The notes: generated by a model not told the origin, from the letters alone. A DNA stretch of 64,000 bases from Cenococcum geophilum 1.58 (GCA_001692895.1 KV748230.1:496001-560000); one strand, 5' to 3'. Counted from the stretch's first letter, positions 47,250 through 58,284 are shown. A program made the numbers and translations.

Positions 47250-49190
47250 GCGTCGTATATCCATAATAACAGTAGTCGCACTATAACTTCTCCATAACAC
47301 CACCACAGCATATACCACAGGTATGTCCTATATAACCTATATATAAGCGTTGCATATGCTAACATAGTGCTAGTTAAATTTAACCACTAAACTTTATTCT
47401 TGTATACGCCCTACTTACGCTTACTATAAGCCTCTTAATCGTTAATTTCAACAATCCGCAGGTGGCCGGCGCTAATAACCCCAACACCTTCGGCTACTAC
47501 CATAGTAAGCATATATTTTATATATGCCTATAAGAAGCATATACTAATAGAAGTATATAGGCCTAATCCCTAACCCTAACCCCGACTAGGTAACACTAGG
47601 TTAGTTATAAAGAACATATATATAAGGTATATGCTTATAATAGACAAAGCACGCGCCGCAGCTTTAGTAGCTGGTGAAAGGCGTAAGTAAACTAAGCGCT
47701 GTATATCTATAGCATATGCTAACCTTATACAGCCCCAGCTGTAATAGTATAGGATAATGTAAGTAGGTGCTAGAAAAGCTTAATATAAAGAGTATATATA
47801 TACTAAGCGTAAACTAGACCCACCTAATCTTGCGTCCGTGTTGTCTGCTGTTAACTCTATAGTGTAGGTCGCATATCTATACCTTCTACATAGCATATGG
47901 TAATAATAAATATAGCTGCGATATTACGGTGAATGGCACGTAGATATACGGCCAGGTCTTTACCGCCTAGCTAAGCGTATATTCCGCATACGCATAGCAT
48001 CTGCTTTATCCACTAATATAGTTATAATACCGCCGCTATATCCGCAATAAGCACAGCGGTGCCTGTACGTATTACCGTATAATAGCAGCTAAGGTATACG
48101 CTCACCATATGCAGTAACTAACCCTCCTACCACTAATATGTTAGCCGCGGAGCTAATTACGGGAGAGAAGTATATGCCTAGTACATACTATGTATATACA
48201 ACGCTAATGCAATATAGCGCCCTAAAGTGTTTTGTTCTCTCTGGCGGCTGGCGGGATGCTAGGTACCTATATAAGCCTAGGTAGGTTATATATATATAAT
48301 ATATATACAGTACTAACACTAAATATAGCCGTGGCCCTTTAGGGTTAAGAATTGCGGAGTATATAGACGCCTGCACTTTAATTGCGTATGCTTACTCTAT
48401 ACCTAGTATATACCTAGCCTAAACTAACTAGATATAGTACCTAAGACTAGGGGTTTACCACCTAATATAGCAGGCAATTCTATTATAAGGTAAGAGTACT
48501 AGTATAGCTTCTATATATGCGCACCATACCCTAATATATCTATCTATCTATATATCTATATACTTATTCCCCCTAAGTTTAATTTTAGACCTAATGGTAC
48601 TTATAGGCCTAAGGGTAGCGTATGTGAGGGACAACTACGGCCACTACTGGGACTACTGCCCGATTCGGAAATGAATACTTATCTCTATATTTAGGACACT
48701 AGCAAAGTCCAACTTTATATAGGCCCTACGCATACGTTACCAATACTACTACTTGGTTATATTACTAGCTTATACGCGTATATACTACATATATGCAAAC
48801 CCCTAATATCTTCTACTAACTATAGATTAATATATGCTTATACTAGGCGTATACTAATATAAGAGAAATAGCGTATTGGCCCGTCTACCCCTTCTACCGG
48901 CTTAAAGCGCAAGGTTAGTATTTTACCTATATATATTCGGCATATACTAACTATATACGCAGCGTGGCCCGACCCCCCCGGGCGACTGCGAGGAGTCTCC
49001 CTTACTATCCACCCGCTGCTAAAAGGGTAAGTTTTCCTTGCATATACCCTATATATATACTACTAATATTTAGCAGCAGGGGGCAGAAAACCAGCCGGCC
49101 GTTATTATAGTAGTAGTAAGAGCTCCGGTAAGTCTAGTTCCTTCTATTGCGTATATTATGCTTATGCTTTATATAAGCCACGGGCAGAAC
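47250..49190 (+). pseudogene. Transposon gene 1, intron-rich, function unknown
   Basis: Plus-strand coding sense in short blocks bounded by GT-AG introns of 49-53 nt: 47321-47373 (GTATGT, GCTAAC, GCTAG), 48914-48962 (ACTAAC, GCAG), 49027-49076 (GTAAGT, ACTAAT, GCAG) and 49138-49187 (GTAAGT, GGGCAG). Coding fragments include NFNNPQVAGANNPNTFGYYH and a basic KARAAALVAGERRK segment (about 47.65 kb). Full exon structure cannot be fixed by eye and stops are present. It faces gene 2 tail to tail. No domain recognised. Confidence 0.45.
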
Positions 49191-49449
49191 CCGCTAGTTA
49201 TCCCGCCTCTTCTATATAATGCGGAAAGCTAGTCTTAAACTTTAAGTCCTAGTATACGCTAGGCCTATACACTATATGTGTAGTATGCAGTACATATAGT
49301 TAGAGTTTTAGTAAAGTTTATTTAGCGGATAGGCTAGGCATATACCTAATATAGGGCACGGGCCGATAGGCCTATATCAATTAATTCTTTATTTATGGTT
49401 ACAGAACTCTATGTGACATTTACTATATATATACCTTGCATATACACCT

Positions 49450-52400
49450 ATATACTAACACTATGCTCCTATGCCCACTTCTTAAGCTCTGCTAGTTCCT
49501 TTGCTTTATTATATACGTCTTTAGCCTATTTTAATTCGTTAATTTATCGCTCCATATTTTCTATACGTAGCGTATATACCTCCTTTTCTAGCTCCTCTAT
49601 AAATAGGTAAGACCTATACCTCTTACCCGCAGCCTAGGGTGTTTAACTTTAAGATATTAGTGGTGGCATATACGCTATATATGCGGTAGACACGCGCAAT
49701 ATATCCAATACTAATGCAATATCATTATCTACTGTACTTATCTATAATATATTCTGTCTACTAAATATAGTAGGTTTAGGGGTGTTAAATAGGTTCCGAG
49801 AATTCCAGGGAAGATTTAGCCCAGGATTTCTAGCTCGCCGCTTAGCTGCTTTCCGCTATTTCTACGCTGCCTAAGCTTAGTATATACTTTATATTTATAT
49901 TATATATATATATATATTGTTTCCGTAGCTATACTACTATCCGCTTTAAGTTGTAATAATTTTTCTATATATTATCTATTCCCGCCTCTTTATATAGCTC
50001 TTATATATTAAACATTTCTTATATATAGAGTTTAAGCCTTTACCAAAATATTAGAATATGTAGTGCATATATAGAGCGTATACATTTACCGTAGCACTAC
50101 GGCAAGTATATATAACTTTCGACCGGTAAAGTTATTATCTTAAAAGTAACTACTTTTACCAATTCTAGTATACTTCCGTGCATATGCCCACCACTTATAA
50201 GGGACCTTTAATTTTTCCTTTACAAGCCCGGCTAGTATCCATATTTTCTTCTTATTGTTTATTTAAGACGTAAGCTCCGGATATAGTGTACATATACTTT
50301 ATATACGCGCAATTAGTATCTACTTTATCTCCGCTTCCTATATCTGCTCTATAATATATCTTGCTTTATAAGTTAGAAAGCGCTTAGCAAAGTTCCGTTT
50401 AACGTATACTAGGCAGAATACAAGCATATACTAAAGGTGTTCATCCTATTTACGGGATGGGTTAAGTGTATATAGGTAGTCCCTAAAGCCTATATATTAT
50501 AAGCATATACTAGGCGTATATAAAGCGTATACCTAATATATACTTACCGCCAGCTTATTTCTTACACATATCAACAGTAGCTATACAAAGTCCGGTTCCG
50601 TAAATATATGCAAATTATATAGATAATTAAGCAGCATTACCTAAAACCTTAAATACTAGCTCAAATATCTTTACGTACGCAGCACGTGTTTCTAGGTTAA
50701 GAAAGGCGTATACCCACACCTTAATTCCTATTATCAGTATTAGCGTATATATAGCATATGCGTAATATAGGGCATACATACATTTAGAATTCTTATCCTA
50801 TCCTACAATTAAGAATAAATTCATTTTACCTTAAACTATCTTAAATAATAGGTCCATTTCCATACATATTACGCGTTAGAATGCCTTAGCTTACGCGTAC
50901 GTACAACATACGATAAGGAAATGCTCGTCGTTAAAGTTATAAATTGCCCGAATCTATTACTCGGTATTCTCTTTATGTTAATTAATAGAGAACTCGCGTA
51001 GTACACCTACTCTGCTTAGTCTTTATATATGCTTAGCATATATCTAACCTATACTCACCTATATATACCATCCCCTCTAGGAATTATACCATCCTCTCCT
51101 TTCTAATTAGAGTAGTAATTCAATCCTTAATATTAAGACTACTATACACTGCACGTAGTGTCTGCACCCTATACTTCCTATATAAAATATAGTACTGCGG
51201 TAATAGGATAAATCGACCTATATAATAGTAAGTGTTTTATTTACATATACTATACATATACAGGGCATACGTGTAGTAAGGCTTAGGACTTCCACCTGCC
51301 TTATCACCTCAACTACGTCATTAGCAAGGTCAATTAGTAGCTTTATTAGGTACGGTAGATAATATATATAAGAATTCCGTGTAATAAGGCAAATATAAGG
51401 ATATTGTGTTATATTAACAGGAATATAACAATCTAACTATACACCGCATGCGCGGCCTACTACCCTACCTTAGCCTTACGGGTGGTCAAATCCTATATAT
51501 ACTTAGCATATATATAGTATATACAACATATATACATTACTTACCACAATATTTTCGCTTTAATGTTGCATATCTAATATAGGTACATTCTCGTTTAATT
51601 TCCTAAACTCTATATTTAATAAGTAAACAAAGGTATTAAATATCTACCTAGGCAGTCGTCGGTAATAAAGGCCAGGCAGTATACTATGCTTTAGTATTAC
51701 TGCTGCTAGAACAACCGATAAACTCTACCTGTATATAATAAGCATATATTATGCATACGCTAGCCATATACGTACTCTATGCCGAAAAAACATTATTAGT
51801 CTGCTTTCACTATATACACGTTCTTATATACTAGGGTATATACACTACCGCCATAATTGTAGAATACTATAGTAGTAGCTATATATTATAAGCATATGCC
51901 TAATATACATAGACGACGCTTACTTCTCTATACTTTACTTAAGCTTTTTATTAATTTCTACTGCCTAGTATAAATGACTACTACGCTTTTAAAGGTCGTT
52001 AATTAATTTAAGCTTAACCTAATTATATACCGAGTATATACGGAGTATATCCTTATAGGCGTACTTACAGTGTCTAATGCCGCTATATTTAAATGCTTAA
52101 TAAAATGCTTTTCCACTCTCCCAATTATTGGTTTCTCTAAGGAGTTATAGTTGTATAATCTTAGTATTACCAGTTTAATAGAATAAAAATTAAATCTACT
52201 AGAGGTATAAATACGGCATATGCCTAGCATATATATGGCTTACCTTTAATATATACTGCTTAATAACATCGCGTACTATCTCTTTATCTACATCTATAGA
52301 TAGTAAAGGTGTTACTTTATAAATAAAGTATACAATTCCTTTTTTTCTGGTTACTGGATATTCTAGCATTATAATATAGTCTATTACCTCTTAGATAACA

Positions 52401-52710
52401 ACTTAATACTTACCATTAAAGCTAATAAGTGCTCTATAGTCTCAGAGTGTGCTCTAGCTATTCTAAGCATATGTATAGCCTATACATAGTATCGTACATA
52501 GTCTTACCTTAGAGAGACCCATATAAAATAAAAGCCGCTATTACATACTATCTTAACCCTCACCCTCCTCAGCTTCCTTATCTTCAATTCTCTCTCTATT
52601 AATTATATCATCTTAAGAACTATCGTCTTCGTATTCAATATTAGGTATGCTCTAGAGTACCTACATATACTTAGCATATACGTAGCATATAGTAGTGCAA
52701 ACTTACTAGT
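49450..52710 (-). pseudogene. Transposon gene 2, multi-intron, coiled-coil end, putative transposase
   Basis: Minus-strand coding blocks separated by at least seven short GT-AG introns, for example 52661-52706, 52463-52507, 52019-52068, 51879-51923, 51729-51775, 51493-51544 and 50490-50546 (45-57 nt, mostly GTAAG donors). From the N-terminus: an acidic stretch (EYEDDSS, EDKEAEEGEG), the clean blocks EYPVTRKKGIVYFIYKVTPL and FNFYSIKLVILRLYNYNSLE, a block with CYIPVNITQYPYICLI then PYLIKLLIDLANDVVEVIRQ, and a C-terminal coiled coil near 49.46-49.61 kb (FIEELEKEVYTLRIENMER, AKELAELKKW). Several TAG stops interrupt it. Being the larger gene in a TIR element, it is the best transposase candidate, but no catalytic motif was pinned down. 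Confidence 0.5.
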
Positions 52711-53173
52711 AAGCCGTTTAGCCACGCTGCTATACTCTCGTTTGCTTTAATATTGTTTTTAGTTATTATTAATATAGCAAGGCGCATATAAATGCGCGTT
52801 TATATACGTATATGTGTATGTATATATTTATATATCTATATATCTACATGTCTACGTATCTGCGTGCGTATGCGTAGCATATGCCCTAGGTATTTGGTTT
52901 ATGCGGTCGCTTAAGTTAAATATGGCTACCGATGCGCGTTCTGTATGGGTAAAAGTGTGACCCCGCCGACCTTTTGCCGGTGGTTCCATCGGTAACCCCG
53001 TTCAACTTTCGCCGACCCCATCGGTGACCTTGTTCAACTTTTCCGTGACCTTGGTCAGCTGCACCCCGGTTGGGATGCCCAATTGTTATTTTGCCAGTGC
53101 ACGGATCACTTGATGGTAAGGCGCTACGGGATACCCAGATTAGATAATTGGCATGCTAAGTACTGTAGAGGAC

Positions 53174-53506
53174 CTAGAGCAGTCCAATCGCAATATCGCC
53201 CTTTATCTTCGCAATAACCCTGATATCTGCTTCCAGGTCTATCTTAATATGGATTTTGAGACTACCCTTCACTTCCTCACTGGACCCCGCCACTTTTTTG
53301 CTGGTTTCATTTTTGCTGGTTTCATTTTTGCCGGTCTCATTTTTGCCGGTCTCGGAGAGAGCGTTCACATCAGGATCTTTGGACACTAGCGTTCCATCAT
53401 TGGGAGTGGCGTCTTTGGTCTGTGATAAACGACCACCTAGAGCGTTCTCGGAGGCGACATTTGAATTCGAGCTGTATTGTTCTGTCAGAGGAAAGGACGG
53501 GGACAA
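53174..53506 (-). CDS. Hypothetical 110-aa protein with beta-rich C-terminus
   Basis: A single open frame in balanced DNA, MSPSFPLTEQYSSNSNVASE to stop. Residues 50-75 hold a short repeat (GKNETGKNETSKNETSK). The last ~35 residues (KGSLKIHIKIDLEADIRVIA then KIKGDIAIGLL) alternate polar and hydrophobic residues, as in beta strands. I recall similar tails ending KGDI(T/V)IGLL in many small fungal proteins of unknown role, but cannot check that here. The opposite strand is also partly open (53153-53389), with FAGFIFAG repeats; the minus frame has the more protein-like tail. It lies 39 bp from the MITE remnant. Confidence 0.55.
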   Translation of the reverse strand: MSPSFPLTEQYSSNSNVASENALGGRLSQTKDATPNDGTLVSKDPDVNALSETGKNETGKNETSKNETSKKVAGSSEEVKGSLKIHIKIDLEADIRVIAKIKGDIAIGLL

Positions 53507-54529
53507 TGACTACGAGATGCTCTTACGCGCCAGGCATGCTGAATTCTTGCTTCCTAATCCCGATAACAGGATAGCAGTTTTACCAAACCCTTGTAAAAAA
53601 AAAAGCTTGCCGGAATGACTAATTTGCCAAATCTGCACCAATTTCATCAGATTCCTCTCAATCATGACTCTCAGTTACAACTTAAAGCTTGTTTGCGTAT
53701 TGAGGCGTAGAAGAGTAAACCAAGTTGTAAAGAGAAGCAGCATTTCACTTACGACGGAAGATATGCCTAAAGAGAGCACTCCGTAGACTTTTTCCCTTAA
53801 TGACCCGCAACGTTCCAGGTATCCAAGGGTATCTCCAGCGCTGCTTTTGTAGCTGAAGGCCCAGCATCTTGAGTGTCACGTGAGATAGACATAGCTTCAT
53901 AGTATGACGCAAAGTCCTCTTGAAAGAAACATGACAATGCACGCAATTCACAGACCTGCAGCATATTGCACTACTTCAAGTAAGTTCCGACAACCAAAAC
54001 TCCCCCACCGTGCAGCCAGAGCCCGTAATGGGCTGCCTGCGCGCATCTAATTTGTGCTAGGATGAAATCTTGGAACCGATTGACAGCTGGTCGACGATCC
54101 GTTAAGCGAAGTATCGGCATTCACCAGGCATACGTAACCTGGAATTACTGCTGATCCAGGACAGAAACAGTGATATTTCCGGGTGCTCAGCGGTTCTTTG
54201 GGTCACAATGCCCAAAGACTATTAAAACGCTAACCCAACAGACCATGAAGTTTTGCCCAATTCATCCTGGAGATGCTCTACCCGAGATGAGGGAGGTATT
54301 AAGTAACATTTGCCGGCAATCCCTGTACAGCATCTTCGATCTTGCGTCGATCTTCTACCAGATACCGGAAACCTTGGGGCTGGGTGAGGGTCTATTAACC
54401 AGAGTCTGAGTTTGCGGATTTGTCTTGGAAGTTTCACAGTTGTGAAAATTATAACTATCTTCCATTAGCTGAATACCGCCCTGTCAGATTTTCCTCCTTG
54501 AACGCGTCTCCTCGGCTACAGTCTACGCA
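53507..54529. other. Intergenic DNA, no gene assigned
   Basis: Balanced composition. A poly-A run lies at about 53.6 kb. ORFs at 53745-53951 (minus) and 54170-54409 (plus) overlap others and show no domain. The last ~100 bp include the probable promoter and 5' UTR of the next gene (TCCTCGGCTACAGTCTACGC just before the ATG). Confidence 0.45.
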
Positions 54530-55165
54530 ATGGTTCTAGGTCTCATTTCTCTCGCTGCTATGGTGCCCCTCACGGCAACTTCTGTCCTCTCACTTCAAAG
54601 CCAAGCCGAAACACGCCGAAGCCAGGGCGTGGACAATGCGTGGAAGACGAACAAATCTCATCTACGGGCTCGCGCATCCAATCGTACCCCGAAAGACAGG
54701 AAACCACTGTTCGATGGCAGCAAAGTAGTGCTTCATGACGGGTTACTCTATGTTGAGCTCCAGTCAAGTGCGGTGAAACGTCATCCTTTCACCGGCTACT
54801 TCCTGGCTTATCCCGACTCGGACTACGATGGCCTAGTTAGTACCATTTCAAAGGAGCCACCCCAGCTTAACTGGATCTTCCTCGACACATCGAGCCTACA
54901 GATTCGGCACGGCCTGCGAACCGAGGCTGAGACAGGAATTACCGGTCCCTTTGGAGCGGTTATGGTGGCGCCATCGGAGGAGAGGAGGATTTTGCTGGAG
55001 GGTTGGGAGGGCTTTATTGCGGTCGAAAGCAATCAGCCGGGATTATGGGGTCTGTATTTTGATCGGTATGATGACGCCTTGAAGGGGAGGGTACCTGAAG
55101 GGCGACGCACTGTTGAACTTGAGTTGGTCCACGAAGACATTGAGGGAGACTCGCAGCAGAGCTAG
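54530..55165 (+). CDS. Conserved fungal hypothetical protein, 211 aa
   Basis: An uninterrupted frame, MVLGLISLAAMVPLTATSVL... to a TAG at 55163-55165. The first ~20 residues are hydrophobic and could be a signal or anchor. The core is the pattern I know from many Pezizomycotina hypothetical proteins: HLRARASNRTPKDRKP, then GSKVVLHDGLLYVEL, HPFTGYFLAYPDSDYDGLVS, PPQLNWIFLDTSSLQIRHGL, ITGPFGAVM, LLEGWEGFIAVESNQPGLWG and LYFDRYDDALKGRVPEGRR. All segments are present in order, and the length is normal for the family. Function unknown. Codon use is ordinary, with no RIP signs. Confidence 0.88.
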   Translation: MVLGLISLAAMVPLTATSVLSLQSQAETRRSQGVDNAWKTNKSHLRARASNRTPKDRKPLFDGSKVVLHDGLLYVELQSSAVKRHPFTGYFLAYPDSDYDGLVSTISKEPPQLNWIFLDTSSLQIRHGLRTEAETGITGPFGAVMVAPSEERRILLEGWEGFIAVESNQPGLWGLYFDRYDDALKGRVPEGRRTVELELVHEDIEGDSQQS

Positions 55166-56250
55166 AATTGGATGGAAGCAGTTAGAGGCAGAAATGGGGG
55201 TATTCAGCTGACCAGGGGAGAAGAAGAGCAACAGCAGCTGCTTTTCGCGCTGTGAAAAAGAATTTGCGGATCGCCAACGACCAATCGTTCATAATCTTGT
55301 GGAGTTCAGGGACAGCTGACATGGATTGGATATAGAGTAATGTCGTGGCTGGCATGGTGGCTGGCATGGTGGCTGGCGGCGCTCTTCCCAAGAGGATTGG
55401 CGCGACCAACAACCGCGCAAAATTTGACCGCATCTTCTCTCTGAAGTATTGATCGCCGTACTCCTCCTGCAATTGCCAGAGCTTAATGCAGCATGATGAA
55501 GCCTGGTGGAGCCTGACGATACTCAGTAGCCTCTTGGAGCGACGCGCGTATTGAGATTCCAAAGCCGTCTGATTTCCCGCGTTGAAAGCCGTCTTACCAC
55601 TCCGCTCTCCCCCCAACCCCACGCATTCACACGCTCAGCAGATCCACACTAATCGAGATCGTTCATGCAATAAATCTCACGCCGTACCGGGACCGCGGTA
55701 TGTTTTGCGGACCCTGACTAACCAATAATATAGGCCAATTCAGCCCAGCCTCAAACCTTTCTGAATGTCCGGCTGCTATGCACCGTGACTGTCCCATACG
55801 CCGCTGTACGACTTGCAAATACGGAAACTATCAGCAACTCTACCACTTAGGGTAGATAAACGAGGATGATTTGAGAGCTATGACCAATCTCATAGTAACG
55901 CTATTCGACTTGGCAACCGATTCAGAGACCGTTCTTCCTACGGCACGCCGGGCGCACGACAGCGTCTGCCCCGGATGTTGCACCACTCTCACGGCTATTG
56001 AATGTTGGCCAATGCAATAAATCTCCGGAGAAGGGATGGAAACACGATGGGCGCATTTCCTCATGCTGGCTGCAGCAGGTAGTGCGAGTGCGGCTTAGAG
56101 CATGCCGATTTTGGTGAGAGACTAGGCTAGGAAGCCGTGCTTAGTTTCATGCAGGAGCTGGCGTCGAGCCTTGTGAAATATAAAGTTTCGTGGTTGTAAT
56201 TGACCGGTTTTTCTGGCTAAATGAGGATCCGCGAATCACTTGCCGCGTAC
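55166..56250. other. Intergenic DNA with a weak minus-strand ORF
   Basis: A 146-codon minus-strand frame (55182-55622, MGLGGERSGKTAFNAGNQTA) includes a 12-bp repeat (PATMPATMPATT). It partly overlaps the 3' flank of the previous gene; no domain, so it is left uncalled. Another minus frame (55840-56064) is equally weak. Confidence 0.4.
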
Positions 56251-56252
56251 TA

Positions 56253-56721
56253 TGGTATCCGGCCAAAGTTTTCATTTTTGTGGGTCCGTCAGGGGTTATT
56301 CGTCTAAACCCTATTAAGATAATACTTTTCCACCAGCAATACCGCCCTTTACCATTTCGTATACGCGCGAGGCACGCGTACCGTGTTCCTTTGCCTCCAG
56401 ATATACCTCCAGATCCAGCTCAGCTATGCCTCCAGCAACACCCCCAGCGGCAACCCCAACACCAGCTCTAGTACTAGCACTGGCAGCACCTCCAGCACCG
56501 GCAGCACCTAGGCGACGCCAGGCCTGGGACTCTATTACAGTGGAGCAGTTACAAGAGCTAATAGATTCTATGCAGCAGCGCTGCCAGGATGTAGTTAATG
56601 CGCAAGGCGGGTATACGAAATGGTAAAGGGCGGTATTGCTGGTGGAAAAGTATTATCTTAATAGGTTTAGACGAATAACCCCCGACGGACCCACAAAAAT
56701 GAAAACTTTGGCCGGATACTA
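56253..56721 (+). mobile_element. 469-bp foldback element made from a Tc1-like 3' end
   Basis: Inverted arms of about 112 bp (56253-56364 and 56610-56721) start TGGTATCCGGCCAAAGTTTT. TA flanks both ends (56251-56252 and 56722-56723). Between them lies a plus-strand frame whose end matches the C-terminus of fungal Tc1-like transposases. The arms include the transposase stop region, so the left arm is an inverted copy of the gene's 3' end rather than a normal 5' end. Confidence 0.8.
56426..56626 (+). pseudogene. Tc1-like transposase C-terminal fragment
   Basis: The frame ends WDSITVEQLQELIDSMQQRC then QDVVNAQGGYTKW and a stop. The ...LIDSMxxRCxxVxxAxGGYTK(Y/W) ending is typical of fungal Tc1/IS630-type transposases. 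Upstream is an Ala/Pro/Thr-rich stretch (PPATPPAATPTPALVLALAA) that is not part of the catalytic core. Only the last ~35 residues of the enzyme remain. Confidence 0.65.
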
Positions 56722-56723
56722 TA

Positions 56724-57384
56724 GTAGAGTTAGTATACAAATTAGTTACAGACGCCGTCAACTAAAGTATTATTATGGTATCAGGGTTATATTTTGTAGG
56801 TGTCGCAAACAGCCAGGGGGCCCTGCCAACGTCCCACAATTCGTTACACCAATTAACTACCTGGTCTCTATATAATTAATATACCTTTATTTACGCATCT
56901 TTAGCCAAATATCCTTAATCTTTATTAACGATTATTAATTATAGAGCCCTCCCCCTAAATCGCTCCTTAAACCACTATAGAAAGTCTAAGCCTATCTCCG
57001 GAGAATAACGGGCGGGTATACGTCAGGAAAAAATTTACCAGCATTTTTACAGCATTTAGTGGCATATTGCGGCCAAATGCGCAATCCGCGCACTGTAACG
57101 TGTAGCGTATAGTATAGACTAAGGAGCGGCATACTGCCGCATTTAATAGAAACTAATAATATAGTGCAGCTAATTGCGCATTTGTAGCTACCTAGGCAAG
57201 TAGTGCCTTTATTTTATTAAGCTTTTTCTGCACTTAATGCGCAATTAATATATAATGCCCTCCTCGCGCATTCTGTATATCTTGCTTACTTTAAGCAATA
57301 AATAAGCGTTACTCTTCTCGCACGGTTATTATTAAATACTTATCCTACGCACTTAATAGTATTTACTCAGTCTACGCGGTTGGT
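56724..57384. other. AT-rich repeat DNA, no gene
   Basis: Contains several ATGCGCAAT/ATTGCGCAT words (57.08-57.30 kb) spaced irregularly. No ORF or element border was found. Confidence 0.4.
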
Positions 57385-57950
57385 GCAAAATAAATTATAA
57401 TATGGCGACGGTTCTTTTCTACCTACCTACTTACTAACCTATCTACCTACCTGCCTGCCTGCCTACCTATCTACCTATACCTACCTATCTATACCTACGT
57501 GTCTATGCCTACGTGTCTGTACCTACGTGTCTATGTCTACGTGTCTGTACTTACGTGTCTATATCTATATGTCTATACCTACCTATCTATGCTACCTTAA
57601 TTTAATTGATCGATCGAATTGTTTATAGTATTCGCTAGCTAGTCGTCCGAACGGTTGTCGTCTGGCTCTAGCAGCGGTCGTTTAGCAACGGCGACGGTCG
57701 TCTAGCTCTGAACCGTCGTCTAGCGATAGCGTTAGTCGTCTAGCTCTGGCGACGGTCGTCTAGCTCTAGCGACGGTCGTCTAGCTCTGACGACGGTTGTC
57801 TGGTTCTAGGGACAGTCGTCTAGTTCTGGTAACAGTCGTCTAGTTCTGGCGACGGTCGTCTACTAGCCGCCATTCTGGTGCCTTCCTAGGTAGGAAGGAT
57901 ATAAGGAAGGAAGGGTAAAAAATAAGGTGGCTACCTAGGTGTATATAGGT
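57385..57950 (+). repeat. Short diverged copy of the satellite-bearing element
   Basis: Same order of parts as 38.64-40.26 kb: TAATATGGCGACGGTTCT, then CTACCTATCTRC-type units (57.41-57.59 kb), the linker GCTACCTTAATTTAATTGAT-CGATCGAATTGTTTATAGT, then GACGGTCGTCTAGCTCTGG-type 20-bp units (only about 11), then CTTCCTAGGTAGGAAGGATA and AAAAAATAAGGTGGCTAC. Arrays 3 and 4 and the TIRs are not seen. The 20-bp array is about five times shorter and much more diverged than the other copy. Confidence 0.85.
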
Positions 57951-58284
57951 TATCTCATAAATCAGACCCCTAGGGAGAAATTACGCCACGGCGTGGCGCT
58001 AAGGGCTAGCGCTACGCTTATAAAGTCCTACGAAGTCCTGAGCTAATTAGATTATCTTACCCTAGTCCTATAGAGTCCTGCAAACTCCTAGACCAATTAT
58101 ATTACACTAAAAGAAATTTCTCCTTAAAGAGTCTAAGAGCTTATAGGCGCCCTTTATATGCGAAATTAATGTTTCTTATTAGGCAATAACTCTTCTATTA
58201 TAACGCTGTATTTTATACCCTAAATTAACTCTAAAACACTTATAACTAGATCTAATTAAAAGCAATTTACTTTCTTAATCTAAC
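57951..58284. other. Left flank of the LTR element, probably part of the decayed gene at right
   Basis: Contains a short perfect palindrome CGCCACGGCGTGGCG (about 57.99 kb), then AT-rich decayed DNA that would join 61345 onward if the LTR element were removed. Confidence 0.4.

Larger units (their letters stand above)
46940..53068. mobile_element. 6.1-kb TIR DNA transposon, Mutator-like or unassigned
   Basis: Target duplication GTTGGGATG at 46931-46939 and 53069-53077. Inverted ends GGGGTCGCAGCTCGGCAAGG and GGGGTGCAGCTGACCAAGG (right end reversed) share a long stretch around AAGGTCACGGAAAAG. The arms contain repeated GGTCAC words. A 9-bp duplication and long arms point to Mutator-like elements, but no MULE catalytic domain was identified, and KDZ-type elements (8 bp) remain possible. 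Two convergent, intron-rich coding regions fill the interior (plus strand about 47.2-49.2 kb, minus strand about 49.45-52.7 kb). Only moderately decayed compared with the Gypsy copies. Confidence 0.8.
46858..53135. mobile_element. ~140-bp MITE split by the 6.1-kb transposon
   Basis: Outside the big element, 46858-46939 begins GGTTCCCTTGC and carries TTATCGATAA (46.89 kb). 53078-53135 carries GCACGGATCAC and ends GGGATACC. Together they give about 140 bp with the end and inner motifs of the MITE at 12346-12490 (145 bp). The termini are only roughly complementary, so this is tentative. Confidence 0.45.

Noticed and set aside
47568-47583. Telomere-like CCCTAACCCTAACCCC
   Set aside because: Only about two and a half units inside a transposon interior; chance is likely and there is no longer array.
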